From contig NZ_NEWK01000001.1 of assembly GCF_002217655.1 (NCBI RefSeq), positions 816,001-880,000 of the forward strand: DNA of 64,000 bases, read 5' to 3'. The position numbers and the translations under genes are program-made. The first letter of the stretch is position 1; each line of letters starts with the position of its first letter. The notes beneath the pieces are model-generated. The model was not told the DNA's origin. It did no database searches and saw only the letters and a list, made by a program, of their open reading frames with translations. Origin of the DNA: Geobacillus thermocatenulatus. GTDB taxonomy: Bacteria; Bacillota; Bacilli; Bacillales; Anoxybacillaceae. Shown in pieces: positions 18,951-28,435 of this stretch.

Positions 18951-20141
18951 ATGGCGAAAGTGCTAGCCATTAATGCGGGAAGTTCCTCGTTGAAATTCCA
19001 GCTGTTTGAGATGCCGGCAGAAACGGTGTTGACCAAAGGGGTCGTCGAACGGATCGGCTTTGACGATGCGATGTTCACCATTGTTGTAAACGGTGAAAAA
19101 CATCAAGAAGTGACGGCGATTCCGGATCATGCTGCGGCGGTGAAAATGCTGCTCGACAAACTCATTCGTTACGGCATTATTCGTTCGTTTGACGAAATTG
19201 ACGGCATCGGGCACCGCGTCGTCCACGGCGGGGAGAAGTTCAGTGACTCGGTGCTCATCACCGAGGACGTTATTAAGCAAATTGAAGAAGTGTCCGAGCT
19301 CGCTCCCCTTCATAACCCGGCCAACCTTGTCGGCATTCGGGCGTTTCAGGAAGTGCTGCCAAACGTGCCAGCGGTGGCAGTGTTTGATACGGCGTTTCAC
19401 CAAACGATGCCGGAACAGTCGTTTTTATACAGCTTGCCGTATGAGTATTACACGAAATTCGGCATTCGCAAATACGGCTTCCACGGCACGTCGCACAAAT
19501 ACGTCACCCAGCGGGCGGCGGAGCTTCTCGGCCGGCCGATCGAACAGCTGCGCCTCATCTCGTGCCATTTAGGCAACGGGGCGAGCATCGCGGCGGTTGA
19601 AGGCGGCAAGTCGATCGACACGTCGATGGGCTTTACGCCATTAGCCGGCGTGGCAATGGGAACGCGCTCCGGCAACATCGACCCGGCGCTCATCCCGTAC
19701 ATTATGGAAAAAACGGGAATGACTGCGGATGAAGTGATTGACGTGCTGAACAAAAAGAGCGGCATGCTCGGCATATCCGGCATCTCGAGCGATTTGCGCG
19801 ATTTGGAAAAAGCGGCCGCCGAAGGAAATGAGCGCGCGGAACTGGCGCTGGAAGTGTTTGCGAACCGCATTCATAAATACATCGGCTCGTATGCGGCGCG
19901 CATGTGCGGGATCGATGCCATCATCTTCACCGCCGGCATCGGCGAGAACAGCGAAGTCGTGCGGGCGAAAGTGCTGCGCGGCCTCGAGTTTATGGGAGTT
20001 TATTGGGATCCTATTCTAAACAAAGTGCGCGGCAAGGAAGCGTTCATCAGCTATCCGCATTCGCCGGTTAAAGTGCTCGTCATTCCCACCAATGAAGAGT
20101 TGATGATCGCTCGCGATGTGATGCGGTTGGCGGATTTGTAA
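18951..20141 (+). CDS. ackA: Acetate kinase, 396 aa
   Basis: Converts acetyl phosphate and ADP to acetate and ATP in overflow metabolism. The family signatures [16 protein letters not shown] at the N-terminus, [10 protein letters not shown] and VFTAGIGEN-type [11 protein letters not shown] are all present, and the length is normal. The ATG at 18951 follows AAAAAGGAG at eleven bases. A GTG three codons earlier is less like the family. It is monocistronic, with a CcpA-type site upstream and a terminator downstream. Confidence 0.96.
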   Translation: MAKVLAINAGSSSLKFQLFEMPAETVLTKGVVERIGFDDAMFTIVVNGEKHQEVTAIPDHAAAVKMLLDKLIRYGIIRSFDEIDGIGHRVVHGGEKFSDSVLITEDVIKQIEEVSELAPLHNPANLVGIRAFQEVLPNVPAVAVFDTAFHQTMPEQSFLYSLPYEYYTKFGIRKYGFHGTSHKYVTQRAAELLGRPIEQLRLISCHLGNGASIAAVEGGKSIDTSMGFTPLAGVAMGTRSGNIDPALIPYIMEKTGMTADEVIDVLNKKSGMLGISGISSDLRDLEKAAAEGNERAELALEVFANRIHKYIGSYAARMCGIDAIIFTAGIGENSEVVRAKVLRGLEFMGVYWDPILNKVRGKEAFISYPHSPVKVLVIPTNEELMIARDVMRLADL

Positions 20142-20175
20142 GCGCGGAATAGCCCAAAACCAAAACGTTGCATAA

Positions 20176-20220
20176 CGGCTGCCCGAACCAAAAGGGGCGG
20201 CCGTTTTTTTTTTTTTTTTT
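20176..20220 (+). terminator. Terminator of ackA with a 17-base T run
   Basis: The GC-rich stem at 20176-20203 is followed by 17 consecutive T (20204-20220), unusually long for an intrinsic terminator. Confidence 0.88.
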
Positions 20221-20362
20221 GGGGCCAGCTGCACTGATGAGTTTGGGCGAGGGGGCGTGATGTCCCGCGTGTTTTTTGCGTTCCCCCGGCAATTGTCGGA
20301 ATTGCCGCCGGCGCTGTTTCGCGCCAAAATGGGGATAACGAACGGCAAAGGGGGGAGGATCC

Positions 20363-20881
20363 GTGGGGGTGTTCCACGATGACAACCATGTATACCGGGT
20401 GATCGGCGAATTTATGCAAATCCCAGCACGGCTGCGGACGGCAGAGGAGCTGCGGCAACGGTGGGGGCGGCATCCAGCGTATAAAGAATACGGCGATGAG
20501 GTGGAGCAAATCAACCGGATCGGCGAGCAAATCCGCCGTTCCCGAGCCGCGTTCGTCTTTTATTTGACTGACCCGGAGGCGATCATCAGCATTGATGCGA
20601 GGCGGCCGGAACCCGGTGAAAACTACTCGATTTATTTCGGGCAGGCACTCGATGCGCCCGATGCCGCCATTCAGACGACCGGCGATATCGCCCACCAATT
20701 TTGGGGCGGCAACATCAATGTTCCATTGGCGTTCATGACTGGGAAAATGAAAGCGAAGGGATCAAAGAAGAAAGCGTTGCAGCTTCTGCCGCGCATCGCG
20801 CCGGCGTTTCCGCTGTATCGGCGCTATTTGGAGCTGCTGGGTGAAGATGATCTTCTTTACGCCTTGCGAACACGGGGCTGA
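20363..20881 (+). CDS. SCP2-like sterol/lipid-carrier domain protein, 172 aa
   Basis: Recognised as SCP2-like by its C-terminal half: DIAHQFWGGNINVPLAFMTG followed by LLPRIAPAFPLYRRYLELLGE. It shares this tail pattern with the SCP2 protein at 31940. SCP2 domains bind acyl-CoA or other hydrophobic ligands in a tunnel. The N-terminal ~70 residues are not recognised. The start is GTG at 20363 behind GGGGGAGGA. It is the first gene of the same-strand lipid-catabolism cluster, though 190 bp separate it from the next. The ligand is unknown. Confidence 0.75.
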   Translation: MGVFHDDNHVYRVIGEFMQIPARLRTAEELRQRWGRHPAYKEYGDEVEQINRIGEQIRRSRAAFVFYLTDPEAIISIDARRPEPGENYSIYFGQALDAPDAAIQTTGDIAHQFWGGNINVPLAFMTGKMKAKGSKKKALQLLPRIAPAFPLYRRYLELLGEDDLLYALRTRG

Positions 20882-21070
20882 ACGGCCGACGACGCCCCGT
20901 GCATCATTGAAATATTGCACGCTTTTATGACGGACAAATGTCGGGGAAAGCACAAAAAACGAACTGGAAAAATCCGAGCATCATCGGGATAGATGAAGGA
21001 TTGAAAGCGGTTTATAGTAAAAGTGGGGCTGAAAATTTCTGATAGTTCAAAATATTAAGGAGGTACTGAC

Positions 21071-21418
21071 ATGCCCAGTGTGAAAGAAGTGTTTCAGATG
21101 ATTGATCAACAATTGAAAGAAGACGTTTCACGAGCGGAAGGAATTGTCGCCGTGTATCAGTTCAATTTAAGCGGCGATGAAGCCGGCGTCTACCAAGTCG
21201 TGCTTCGGCCGGATGCAGGATTTGTCGTCGAAGGGGAACAAGAGCCGTCCGATTGCACGCTAAGCATGGATAGTGAAGACTTTAAAAAAATGGCGGAAGG
21301 GGAATTGAACGGAACGGAGGCGTTTATGAGCGGGAGGCTTCGCATCGACGGAGATATGGGGCTGGCGCTTCGCCTTCAAGAAGTGCTCGCCGCCTACAAC
21401 AGTGCCAAGCAAGCTTAG
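21071..21418 (+). CDS. SCP2 sterol-binding domain protein, 115 aa
   Basis: A single SCP2 domain with the typical pattern: YQFNLSGDEAGVYQVVLRPDAGFV, then DCTLSMDSEDFKKMAEGELNGTEAFMSGRLRIDGDMGLALRLQ. Such stand-alone domains carry acyl chains, acyl-CoAs or polyketide/steroid-like ligands. AAGGAGGTACTGAC is a strong ribosome site. It is 66 bp before the acyl-CoA ligase and probably supplies or receives its ligand. The ligand cannot be told from sequence. Confidence 0.9.
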   Translation: MPSVKEVFQMIDQQLKEDVSRAEGIVAVYQFNLSGDEAGVYQVVLRPDAGFVVEGEQEPSDCTLSMDSEDFKKMAEGELNGTEAFMSGRLRIDGDMGLALRLQEVLAAYNSAKQA

Positions 21419-21484
21419 TGGAGGAAAAGGGGGTGGCCGACAAATCGGCTGTCCTCTGACAAACGGATAGGGGAGAAGCGGACG

Positions 21485-23020
21485 ATGCGTTTGACGGACA
21501 TTTGGAAACGAAACATAGAGGAATATGGACCATATCCGCTGCTGGTATTTCAAGGAAAAGAGTATACGAACATCGAATGCGACGCCCGTTCGTCCGAATT
21601 GGCTCATGCGCTGGTAGAGCTTGGGGTCAAGCGGGGCGACCGCGTCGTCGTCACGATGCCGAACAGCCCGGAAGTGATCATCGCCTTCAGCGCCGTTCTG
21701 AAGGCTGGGGCCATCATCGTGCCGGTGCTGCCGCTGTTGCAGACGCAGGAGCTCCACTACATTTTTCAAGATTGCAAGCCGAAAGTGGTGCTCACAGTGG
21801 AAATGCTGTGGACGAAAGTGAAAGAGGCCGCCAATGGCTTGCCGGCGCCTCCGATGATCGTTACGCTGGACGATCCGGATTCGCTTCGCTCTTTGCGAAC
21901 GAGAATGGAGCAAGCCCCCGCCAGCCTGCCGACTTCGGAAGTCGCCGAAAATGATCCTGCCGCCTTGCTTTACACGTCGGGAACAACCGGCCGGCCGAAA
22001 GGGGTCGTATTGACGCACCGCAATTTATCCATGAATGCGGAAGCAGCCGCTGAAATGGCGAAGCGGCTGCCGACCGAATTTGAACGCGTCGGCCTCGGGG
22101 TATTGCCGATCTCCCATGCGTTCGGTTTTACGATGATGAACGTGGCGCTCCTTTTGGGGGATAAAGTCGTCCTTCTGCCGTATTTTGAGCCGAAAAAAGC
22201 GCTCGAAGCGATTGAGCGGCATCGGGTGACGCATACGGCGATGGTGCCGGCGATGTTTCATGCTTTATGCCATTATGCCGAGGCCGATCGGTATGACACT
22301 TCCAGCTTGGTGGCTTGCATATCCGGTTCTGCGGCGCTGCCGCCCGAACTGGCTGAGCAGTTTCAACGCAAGTTCAACTGTCTCATTTTGGAGGGATATG
22401 GGCTGTCGGAAGCCGCTCCGATCGTGACGGCGACCGACCCGACGAAACCGATCAAGCTCGGGTCGGTCGGCTTGCCGCTTCCCGGGGTGCGGGTGGCGGT
22501 CGTCGATGAACACGGCAATCCCTTGCCGCCAAACGAAGTCGGAGAACTGATTGTGTCCGGTCCGAACATTTTTCAAGGCTACTATGGAAAAGACGAGGAG
22601 ACCCGTCAGGCGCTGCGCGACGGCTGGCTGTATACCGGCGACATGGCGCGCATCGATGAAGACGGGTATGTGTTTATCGTTGACCGGAAAAAAGACGTCA
22701 TCATCCGTGGCGGATTCAACATTTACCCGCGCGATATCGAGGAGCTGCTGATGTCCCATCCGGACGTGCTGGAAGCCGGCGTCGTCGGCGTCCCTTCGCC
22801 GAAAATGGGGGAAGAAATCGCCGCGTATGTCGTCGTCCGGCGCGGAGCGCAAGTGACGGAAGTGGAACTGATCGAGTTTTGCCAAAAGCGGTTGGCGAAA
22901 TACAAAACCCCGCGCTTTTTGAAGAAGGTCGGCTACTTGCCGAAAAATATGATCGGCAAAATCGACAAAAAGAAGCTGCGTGAATGGGCGAGCGAGTTCA
23001 TTCCCGCTGTCCAATCGTAA
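21485..23020 (+). CDS. Long-chain fatty-acid-CoA ligase-like enzyme, 511 aa
   Basis: ANL superfamily AMP-forming ligase. A3 motif YTSGTTGRPKGVV (about residues 161-173), LEGYGLSEAAP, the TGDMARIDEDGYVFIVDRKKDVI block and the C-terminal lysine region MIGKIDKKKLR are all present. The length and the VDRKKDVIIRGGFNIYPRDIE segment resemble FadD-type ligases. It would activate the carboxylic acid entering the pathway encoded downstream. The next gene, an acyl-CoA dehydrogenase, begins about 20 bp after the stop. Confidence 0.9.
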   Translation: MRLTDIWKRNIEEYGPYPLLVFQGKEYTNIECDARSSELAHALVELGVKRGDRVVVTMPNSPEVIIAFSAVLKAGAIIVPVLPLLQTQELHYIFQDCKPKVVLTVEMLWTKVKEAANGLPAPPMIVTLDDPDSLRSLRTRMEQAPASLPTSEVAENDPAALLYTSGTTGRPKGVVLTHRNLSMNAEAAAEMAKRLPTEFERVGLGVLPISHAFGFTMMNVALLLGDKVVLLPYFEPKKALEAIERHRVTHTAMVPAMFHALCHYAEADRYDTSSLVACISGSAALPPELAEQFQRKFNCLILEGYGLSEAAPIVTATDPTKPIKLGSVGLPLPGVRVAVVDEHGNPLPPNEVGELIVSGPNIFQGYYGKDEETRQALRDGWLYTGDMARIDEDGYVFIVDRKKDVIIRGGFNIYPRDIEELLMSHPDVLEAGVVGVPSPKMGEEIAAYVVVRRGAQVTEVELIEFCQKRLAKYKTPRFLKKVGYLPKNMIGKIDKKKLREWASEFIPAVQS

Positions 23021-23040
23021 TGGAAAAGGAGAGGGACAAA

Positions 23041-24183
23041 GTGATTTCGTTTCAACCGACTGAAGAAGAACAGGCATTTTTTCAAGTCGCCCGCAGCCTT
23101 GCCGTCGAGAAAATCCGCCCAGCCGCGAGAGAGTGTGAGAAACGCCGAACCGTTTCGGCTGATTTGAGCGACCGGGTGGATGAGCTTGGTTTATCGGCAC
23201 TCGAGCTGCCAGAATCGTGGGGAGGCTTGGAACTGCCGCTTCTGTCGCAAGCGATCATTTGGCAAGCGCTCAGCTATGGCGATTTAGGCGTCATTCAAGG
23301 GCTTCCGGGAGCGGGGGAGGCGGCTTCCCTCTTTCGTCTGTCTCCCGAGCACCGCGTGTGGCACCGGTACCGGGAGATGGCAAAAGGCGGATGGCCGACT
23401 GTCGCCTGGATTGACGAAGCGGAACAAAAAGAACCGCTGAAGGAAGCGATTCGCGTGCGCCGGCGCGGCAGCGGATATATTGTGGACGGGGTGTCGTCTC
23501 CAGTCCGCTTGGCGTCGAAAGCCGACTGGGCGGTCATCGCCGCTAGGGATGAAGAAGAGGAAACGGTGTTGCTCGCTTTGGATGAGCGAGTATGGGAGAT
23601 CGAAGAAGGAGACATCAGGCTTGGGCTGCTGGCTGCCGGCATCGCCCGCCTTCGGTTTGCGGAAGTGTACGCCGGTCCGGAACAGCTCGTTGCCTGTGGA
23701 TCGGAAGCGGATGCATTGCTCAGCCGCGTGCGCGCCCGAAACCAAGTCATCGAAGCGGCGAAGGAAGTCGGCTTGATGGAGGCGGCGCTTGATTACACCA
23801 TTGAATACACCGCCGGAAGAAAGGCGTTCGGACAAGAGATCGCCAAGTTCCAAGGGGTGTCCTTTACGATCGCTGAGATGGCGTTTGAATGCCGCGGGGC
23901 GAAATGGCTTGCATGGCAAGCGGCCGCTGCGGTCGACAGCGGAGAGGAACAGGCCGATGGATTGGCATTGCGGGCGCTGGCGCGCGCGCATCGTTCGCTG
24001 CGCTATGTCACCGATCAAGCGGTGCAAATGCTCGGTGGGCACGGGTACGTGCAAGAATACCCGGCTGAAAAATGGATGCGCGACGCCGAGGCACAAGTGA
24101 TGCTGTACGGCCGGGAAACGGATTGGCTCATCCGCCGCGGCGAGCAGCTGCTGGGTGGACAGAAAGAGAGGGTGGCGCGATGA
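23041..24183 (+). CDS. Acyl-CoA dehydrogenase-like subunit without the canonical catalytic Glu, 380 aa
   Basis: Acyl-CoA dehydrogenase fold with the FAD-contact region RKAFGQEIAKFQGV and GGHGYVQEYPAEKWMRD. The C-terminal motif that normally reads YEGT, giving the catalytic glutamate, is replaced by LYGRETDW. The GTG at 23041 is preferred because AAAGGAGAGGG is well spaced and the protein then begins ISFQPTEEE, parallel to the next gene; an ATG at 23020 overlaps that ribosome site. It overlaps the next dehydrogenase gene by 4 bp. The two probably form a heteromeric enzyme in which this chain is the FAD-binding partner. Confidence 0.82.
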   Translation: MISFQPTEEEQAFFQVARSLAVEKIRPAARECEKRRTVSADLSDRVDELGLSALELPESWGGLELPLLSQAIIWQALSYGDLGVIQGLPGAGEAASLFRLSPEHRVWHRYREMAKGGWPTVAWIDEAEQKEPLKEAIRVRRRGSGYIVDGVSSPVRLASKADWAVIAARDEEEETVLLALDERVWEIEEGDIRLGLLAAGIARLRFAEVYAGPEQLVACGSEADALLSRVRARNQVIEAAKEVGLMEAALDYTIEYTAGRKAFGQEIAKFQGVSFTIAEMAFECRGAKWLAWQAAAAVDSGEEQADGLALRALARAHRSLRYVTDQAVQMLGGHGYVQEYPAEKWMRDAEAQVMLYGRETDWLIRRGEQLLGGQKERVAR

Positions 24184-25394
24184 TTTCGTTTGCTTTATCA
24201 CCGCAGCAAAAACAAATCAAAGAACTCGTCCATTGGTTCGCCAAACATGAAGTGAGGCCAATCGCGCTGGAGGCCGACCGGCTCGGGCGCGTGCCGGATG
24301 AGTGGCTTAAGAAAGTAAACAAAATGGGCATTCAGCTCAACACGTCCTCGTTTGGCGGCGGGCGGTCTTCATCGTCAATCGATCAGAAAAAGGAAAAGAA
24401 AGAGCGCGAAGGCAACCGTGTGGCCGTCATCGCCGCCGAGGAGCTAGCGTGGGGCTGCCCCGCCATCGCCCTGTCTCTTCCCGGACCAGGCTTGGGCGGT
24501 CCGCCGATTCAGTCAAGCGGCACGCTTGAGCAAAAGCAGCGGTTTTTGTCCATTTTCACAAAAGACGAGCCGCGCTGGGGAGCTTACGCCTTGACGGAAC
24601 CAGAAGCCGGTTCGGACGCGTCCGGCATCCGCACGACGGCCCGAAAAGTCGACGGCGGTTATCTGTTAAACGGGCAAAAAATTTTCATCACGAACGGTGC
24701 CCGCGCTTCATGGGTCGTGGTGTTCGCCACCGTGGATCCATCGCTTGGCCGCGCTGGGCATCGGGCGTTTGTCGTCGAAAAAGGGACGCCGGGCTTTGTC
24801 GCGACTCGCACCGTCCATAAAATGGGGCTGCGCGCCAACGAAACGGCGGAGCTGGTGTTCGAAGACTGTTTCGTCCCGGATAACAACTTGCTTGGGGGCG
24901 AAGAGTTGTACAGCGCAAACGCCAATCGACCGTCCGGTTTCCAAGTGGCGATGAAAACGTTTGACAGCACCCGCCCCATCGTCGCTGCCATGGCGGTCGG
25001 CATCGCCCGCGCGGCGTACGAATATACGCTTGACATCGTCCGGAGCGACTATCCGAAACAAGGGCGGCTGTATTACGAAGCGGCTGCGTTGCTCGCCGAA
25101 GCGGAGCAAGAGATCGAGGCGGCGCGCCTGCTTACGTGGGAGGCGGCGTGGAAAGCGGATATCGGCGAACCGAATGCGCTGGAAGCAGCCATCTGCAAGG
25201 CGGTGGCGGGGAAAATGGCCCTTCGTGTATGCGCCGCGTGCCTGGAACTGCTCGGTCCAGTCGGCCTTGACGGGCACTTAGTCGAAAAGCTGTACCGCGA
25301 TGTCAAAGTGTTCGATATTTTCGAAGGCACGCAGCAAATCCAGCGGCTTGTCACAGCGAGGCGGCTGTATGCGCCATACGGCGTGCACGTCTAG
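24180..25394 (+). CDS. Acyl-CoA dehydrogenase, 404 aa
   Basis: Oxidises acyl-CoA to enoyl-CoA with FAD. It has the YALTEPEAGSDASG substrate/FAD loop and the C-terminal FDIFEGTQQIQRL motif with the expected glutamate. A lysine/glutamate-rich insert (residues about 62-80, SSSSIDQKKEKKERE) interrupts the N-terminal helical domain. The ATG shares bases with the TGA of the preceding dehydrogenase (ATGA), implying coupled synthesis and perhaps a heterotetramer. A stretch of about 145 bp follows before the hydratase. Confidence 0.92.
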   Translation: MISFALSPQQKQIKELVHWFAKHEVRPIALEADRLGRVPDEWLKKVNKMGIQLNTSSFGGGRSSSSIDQKKEKKEREGNRVAVIAAEELAWGCPAIALSLPGPGLGGPPIQSSGTLEQKQRFLSIFTKDEPRWGAYALTEPEAGSDASGIRTTARKVDGGYLLNGQKIFITNGARASWVVVFATVDPSLGRAGHRAFVVEKGTPGFVATRTVHKMGLRANETAELVFEDCFVPDNNLLGGEELYSANANRPSGFQVAMKTFDSTRPIVAAMAVGIARAAYEYTLDIVRSDYPKQGRLYYEAAALLAEAEQEIEAARLLTWEAAWKADIGEPNALEAAICKAVAGKMALRVCAACLELLGPVGLDGHLVEKLYRDVKVFDIFEGTQQIQRLVTARRLYAPYGVHV

Positions 25395-25540
25395 AGAACC
25401 GTCATTCCCAAACGCCCTTTTTGCAAGTGGAACACCAGCTTTTTTCTCACCATAGAAGGCGTCAACTGCGCAAACACCGTGGTTGTTCACCGACTTTCCA
25501 GACGGACGGTGAACCGGAACGAATGAAAGGGGGAATTCCG

Positions 25541-26332
25541 ATGGCTTACGAAACGCTTCGCCTTGAACGGCGGACGAAAGGAGTCGCGTGGATTGTCATC
25601 GACCATCCGCCGGCCAATGCCATTAGCGAGAGGCTGATGGAAGAATTGGAACAGGCATCTAACGAACTAGAAGCCGACCGCGGGGTGCGCGTCATCGTCA
25701 TTGCATCGGCCCATCCGAAAACGTTTCTCGCTGGCGCCGATTTGAAGGATATGATTCAGCGGGGAAGCCAGTTTGCCGGCAATGAAGCGGGCATCGCCGA
25801 ACAAAGCGCCCGCATGCAACGCTGTTTCGACCGGTTTGCGACGATGCCGAAACCGGTCATTGCCGCCATCAACGGCTACGCGCTTGGCGGCGGCTGCGAG
25901 CTTGCCTTGGCGTGCGATTTCCGCATCATGGGCGGAGGGAAAATCGGCTTGACGGAAGTCTCGCTCGGCCTCATTCCCGGTGCGGGCGGCACGCAGCGGC
26001 TGACGCGCCTCATCGGCCGGGCGAAGGCGACGGAGCTCATCTTTCTCGCCAGACAGCTTACCCCGCAAGAAGCGCTCCAATTCGGCCTTATTCATCGCGT
26101 CACAGCTCCGGAGCGGTTGGAAGAAGAGGCGGCGGCGTTTGCTGAGCAGCTGTCCGAAGGAGCCGTGCGGGCGATGGGGCTCGCCAAGCGGGCCATCTAT
26201 GCGGCTGAGGGGCTTCCAGAGGATGGATTTGGCATCGAAGCGGCGTCATTTGCGGCCACGTTTAAGACAGGAGAGCCGGCGATTGGGCTGGCAGCATTTT
26301 TCCAAAAGAAACAACCGCAATTTTTGCGATAA
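25541..26332 (+). CDS. Enoyl-CoA hydratase/isomerase family protein, 263 aa
   Basis: Crotonase fold. The oxyanion-hole segments are KTFLAGADLKDM and NGYALGGGCELALACDFR. The glutamates of a hydratase lie in GLTEVSLGLIPGAGGTQRL. It would hydrate the enoyl-CoA produced by the preceding dehydrogenases. The ATG at 25541 follows AAAGGGGGAAT. The SDR gene starts 14 bp after the stop, so the genes are co-transcribed. Confidence 0.93.
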   Translation: MAYETLRLERRTKGVAWIVIDHPPANAISERLMEELEQASNELEADRGVRVIVIASAHPKTFLAGADLKDMIQRGSQFAGNEAGIAEQSARMQRCFDRFATMPKPVIAAINGYALGGGCELALACDFRIMGGGKIGLTEVSLGLIPGAGGTQRLTRLIGRAKATELIFLARQLTPQEALQFGLIHRVTAPERLEEEAAAFAEQLSEGAVRAMGLAKRAIYAAEGLPEDGFGIEAASFAATFKTGEPAIGLAAFFQKKQPQFLR

Positions 26333-26346
26333 ACGGAGGGATCTTG

Positions 26347-27189
26347 ATGTCGTCATGGGCGGAGTTGTTGAAAGGGAAAGTGGCGGTCGTCACCGGCGCC
26401 TCGCGGGGGCTTGGGCGCGCGGATGCCTTGGCGCTTGCCGAAGCGGGGGCGGATGTCGTCATCACTGATATTTTGCTTGAATCGGATGACGAAAGCAAAC
26501 AGACGGCGCAAAAGTATGGGCCGCTTTCGCAAGTCATGCAAAGCACGAAAGTCATCTATGCCGAAAAAACGGCGGACGAAATTCGCGCCATGGGGCGGCG
26601 GGCGATGGCCATTAAAATGGATGTCACCGATCGCGAGCAGGTGAAGGAGGTGTTCGCCCGCGTCAAAGAAGAGTTCGGCTCGATCGACATTTTGGTCAAC
26701 AACGCCGGCACGCTTGACCACGTGTCGCAAATCGAAAAGCAAAACGACGAGTTTTGGGAGCGCGATTTGCGGGTGAACTTGACGGGCACGTACAACTGCA
26801 CGAAAGCGGTGTGGCCGTACATGAAAGAGCAAGGGTGGGGGCGGATCATCAACATGTCGTCCGTCGCCGGGACGCTCGGCGGCTTTGGGCAGGCGAGCTA
26901 TTCGGCGACGAAAGGGGCGGTGTTGAGCTTTACGAAAAGCATGGCGCTCGAAGGGGCGCGCTACGGCATTACGGTGAACGCCATCGTGCCGGGCATCATC
27001 AACACGGAAGCGTTTCGCATGGGCAACCCGAAAATGAATGAACGCATGATCCAGCGCACCGCGTTCCGCCGTCCGGGCGAGCCGGAAGATGTGGCCAACG
27101 CCATTGTGTTTCTTTGCTCGGATAAGGCGAAATACATTACAGGCATCGGGTTGAATGTGTCCGGCGGCATCGAACTGTTTACGTTTTAA
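26347..27189 (+). CDS. Short-chain dehydrogenase/reductase, 280 aa
   Basis: NAD(P)-dependent SDR with TGASRGLGRADALAL, NNAG, MSSVAG and the catalytic YSATKGAV. Context suggests oxidation of the 3-hydroxyacyl-CoA made by the hydratase, as in the C-terminal SDR domains of multifunctional enzymes. A segment at residues about 40-75 (SDDESKQTAQKYGPLSQVMQ) is longer than in FabG-type enzymes and may shape the substrate site. The ATG at 26347 follows ACGGAGGG. No classical 3-hydroxyacyl-CoA dehydrogenase is nearby, which supports this role. Confidence 0.9.
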   Translation: MSSWAELLKGKVAVVTGASRGLGRADALALAEAGADVVITDILLESDDESKQTAQKYGPLSQVMQSTKVIYAEKTADEIRAMGRRAMAIKMDVTDREQVKEVFARVKEEFGSIDILVNNAGTLDHVSQIEKQNDEFWERDLRVNLTGTYNCTKAVWPYMKEQGWGRIINMSSVAGTLGGFGQASYSATKGAVLSFTKSMALEGARYGITVNAIVPGIINTEAFRMGNPKMNERMIQRTAFRRPGEPEDVANAIVFLCSDKAKYITGIGLNVSGGIELFTF

Positions 27190-27273
27190 AGAAGCTGTCC
27201 GTCTGCCGTGCCTTGCTTCAGAGACGGGCGAGAAAGCCGCATTCCATTATGATGCAGAACAGGAGGGGGCCGC

Positions 27274-28416
27274 ATGAGGGAAGTGGTGATCGTCGACGCC
27301 GTGCGCACGGCGATCGGCAAGAAAAAAGGCGCGCTCGCCAACGTCCATCCGGTCGATTTGCTTGTTCCGGTGCTGCGGGCGCTTGTCGACCGGAACGGGA
27401 TCGATGCCAATCTAGTTGAAGATGTTGTTGTGGGCTGTGTGACGATGACCGGAGAGCAAGGCGGCAACATCGCCCGCCAGGCGGTGCTCGCCGCCGGATT
27501 TCCGGTCAGCGTGCCGGCGTTTTCCTTAAACCGGATGTGCGGTTCGAGCCAGCAGGCGATCCATAACGCCGCGCAGGCGATTTTGGCCGGCGACATCGAC
27601 ATTGCCATCGCCGCCGGGGTTGAAAGCATGACGCGCGTGCCGATGGGAAGCGACATGGGGCGGTTCAGCCGTCAGCTGACGAGCCGGTACAACATCGTGC
27701 CGCAAGGAATTTCCGCGGAGATGATCGCGAAAAAATGGGGATTGTCACGCGAGGAGCTTGACATGTTTTCCTTGCAAAGCCATGAAAAAGCGGCCGCGGC
27801 GACCGACAGGGGGCTGTTTGAGCGCGAGATCGCCCCGATCGAGGCGCCGGGAGAGAATGGGCCGGTTGTCTTTGCCCGCGACGAGGGGATTCGGCGCGAC
27901 ACGTCGCTTGAGAAGCTGGCGGCGCTCACGCCGTCGTTCCAACCGAAAGATGGCGTCATCACGGCCGGCAACTCCAGTCAAGTGAGCGACGGCGCGGCCG
28001 GCGTGCTGCTCATGTCGGCGGAAAAAGCCCGACAGCTCGGTTTGCGGCCTCGAGCCCGCATCGTCGCCCGCACGGTCGTCGGCGAAGATCCGATTTTGAT
28101 GTTGACCGGCGTCATTCCCGCGACGCGCCGCGTGCTCGACAAAGCCGGGCTGCGTTTGGATGACATCGATGTGATCGAAATCAATGAAGCGTTCGCTTCC
28201 GTCGTCAAAGCGTGGGAGCGGGAACTCGAACCGAACATGGCGAAAGTAAACCCGCGCGGCGGGGCCATCGCCCTCGGCCATCCGCTCGGTGCGAGCGGAG
28301 CCCGGCTGATGACAACGCTGCTTCATGAGCTTGAGGACATGGACGGGAAATACGGATTGCAAGTGATGTGCATCGGCTTTGGCATGGCGACCGCCACCAT
28401 CATCGAGCGGTTGTAA
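27274..28416 (+). CDS. Thiolase (acetyl-CoA acyltransferase), 380 aa
   Basis: Cleaves 3-ketoacyl-CoA to acetyl-CoA and a shortened acyl-CoA. The nucleophile is Cys89 in NRMCGSSQQAI. The INEAFAS motif, the histidine in GGAIALGHPLGASGAR and the C-terminal VMCIGFGMATA cysteine are all present. It completes a full beta-oxidation set with the ligase, dehydrogenases, hydratase and SDR upstream. The ribosome site is CAGGAGGGGGCCGC. The ABC1-type kinase gene starts 19 bp downstream. Confidence 0.95.
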   Translation: MREVVIVDAVRTAIGKKKGALANVHPVDLLVPVLRALVDRNGIDANLVEDVVVGCVTMTGEQGGNIARQAVLAAGFPVSVPAFSLNRMCGSSQQAIHNAAQAILAGDIDIAIAAGVESMTRVPMGSDMGRFSRQLTSRYNIVPQGISAEMIAKKWGLSREELDMFSLQSHEKAAAATDRGLFEREIAPIEAPGENGPVVFARDEGIRRDTSLEKLAALTPSFQPKDGVITAGNSSQVSDGAAGVLLMSAEKARQLGLRPRARIVARTVVGEDPILMLTGVIPATRRVLDKAGLRLDDIDVIEINEAFASVVKAWERELEPNMAKVNPRGGAIALGHPLGASGARLMTTLLHELEDMDGKYGLQVMCIGFGMATATIIERL

Positions 28417-28435
28417 GCGGAAAGGGGGGAGCGGG

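Noticed and set aside
20204-20220. 17-base T run as a phase-variable tract
   Set aside because: It lies after a terminator stem in non-coding DNA between ackA and the next gene, so length changes would not shift a reading frame or promoter spacing.
25421-25540. Longer start for the enoyl-CoA hydratase
   Set aside because: The extra N-terminal residues are His/Arg-rich and unlike crotonases, while the ATG at 25541 has a good ribosome site.
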